From: Paracoccaceae bacterium
GTDB lineage: Bacteria > Pseudomonadota > Alphaproteobacteria > Rhodobacterales > Rhodobacteraceae
Direction of reading: 5' to 3'
NCBI GenBank assembly: GCA_015487255.1
Contig: WFQA01000088.1
Span: 1-6,738 of the forward strand
Length of the DNA stretch: 6,738 nt
In this document: piece after piece, positions 6,622-6,738 of the stretch
Layout of the letters: every line of letters starts with the position of its first letter
Position numbering within the stretch: the stretch's first letter is position 1
Program-made: the position numbers and the translations under genes
Notes under the pieces: model-generated
Databases searched by the model: none
Told to the model about the DNA's origin: nothing
What the model saw: only the letters and a program-made list of their open reading frames with translations

Positions 6622-6629
6622 GGAGGAAA
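6622..6629 (+). promoter_or_regulatory. Strong Shine-Dalgarno of the substrate-binding protein gene
   Basis: GGAGGAAA, with the GGAGG core at 6622-6626, lies five bases before ATG 6632. It is the strongest ribosome-binding site in the window, fits a highly expressed periplasmic protein, and fixes the start. Confidence 0.75.
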
Positions 6630-6631
6630 CT

Positions 6632-6738
6632 ATGAAAAAGATTGCACTTGCATCTGTGCTGGCCCTTGGTGTGGCCGCGCAGGGTATGGCCCAGGAGCTT
6701 ACCGTTTATACCGCCGTTGAGGCCGAAGACCTCGCCCG
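6632..6738 (+). CDS. Periplasmic ABC-transporter substrate-binding protein (3' end cut by window)
   Basis: Only the first 35 codons and two bases are present. The start reads MKKIALASVLALGVAAQGMA, a classic Sec signal peptide: two lysines, a hydrophobic core and a likely signal peptidase I cut after Ala20 (GMA|QE). The mature protein begins QELTVYTAVEAEDLA. The pattern ELTVYTA followed by an acidic stretch is typical of the first beta strand of family 1 extracellular solute-binding proteins of the iron(III) (AfuA/FbpA) and 2-aminoethylphosphonate type. No lipobox cysteine is seen, so it should be soluble in the periplasm. The substrate cannot be settled from this fragment; iron, phosphonate and polyamine are all possible. 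It has its own leader and strong ribosome-binding site, 173 bp after comEC, so it probably heads a separate transport operon continuing beyond the window. Confidence 0.82.
   Translation, partial: MKKIALASVLALGVAAQGMAQELTVYTAVEAEDLA

Overview
The window looks like chromosomal DNA of an alphaproteobacterium, most likely a member of the Rhodobacterales. The basis is the GC-rich, GC-ending codon use, protein sequences that read like Rhodobacteraceae versions of each family, and the comEC / gltX-gltA / lpxB neighbourhood, which from memory is common in that order. The assignment is inference and no search was run. Nearly all of the DNA is coding. I see no tRNA, rRNA, CRISPR array, insertion sequence or prophage gene.

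Layout, left to right. (1) 1-1122, + strand: the 3' part of lpxB, lipid-A-disaccharide synthase, whose start lies just outside the window. (2) 1112-4347, - strand: a tight cluster read gltX (glutamyl-tRNA synthetase), gltA (citrate synthase), then a YbaK-family aminoacyl-tRNA deacylase. gltX and gltA are 72 bp apart. The deacylase starts at a GTG that overlaps the gltA stop codon, and its own 3' end overlaps the convergent lpxB 3' end by 11 bp. (3) 4348-4418: a very short divergent gap between gltX and comEC. (4) 4419-6458, + strand: a ComEC/Rec2-family DNA-uptake channel with no metallo-beta-lactamase motif in its C-terminal region. (5) 6459-6631: the only sizeable non-coding stretch (173 bp), with an AT-rich inverted repeat, a TATAAT box, a degenerate Pho-box-like CTGTCAT element and a leader hairpin. 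(6) 6632-end, + strand: the first 35 codons of a secreted ABC-transporter substrate-binding protein.

The genes are mostly housekeeping: outer-membrane lipid A synthesis, entry of carbon into the TCA cycle, glutamyl-tRNA charging and tRNA proofreading. ComEC and the transporter start are more accessory. The - strand cluster joins a synthetase, a central-metabolism enzyme and a tRNA-editing enzyme in one probable transcript.

I found no convincing previously undescribed system. The parts most worth a second look are the regulatory leader of the substrate-binding protein gene, the coupled gltA-ybaK junction, and the reduced C-terminal domain of ComEC.
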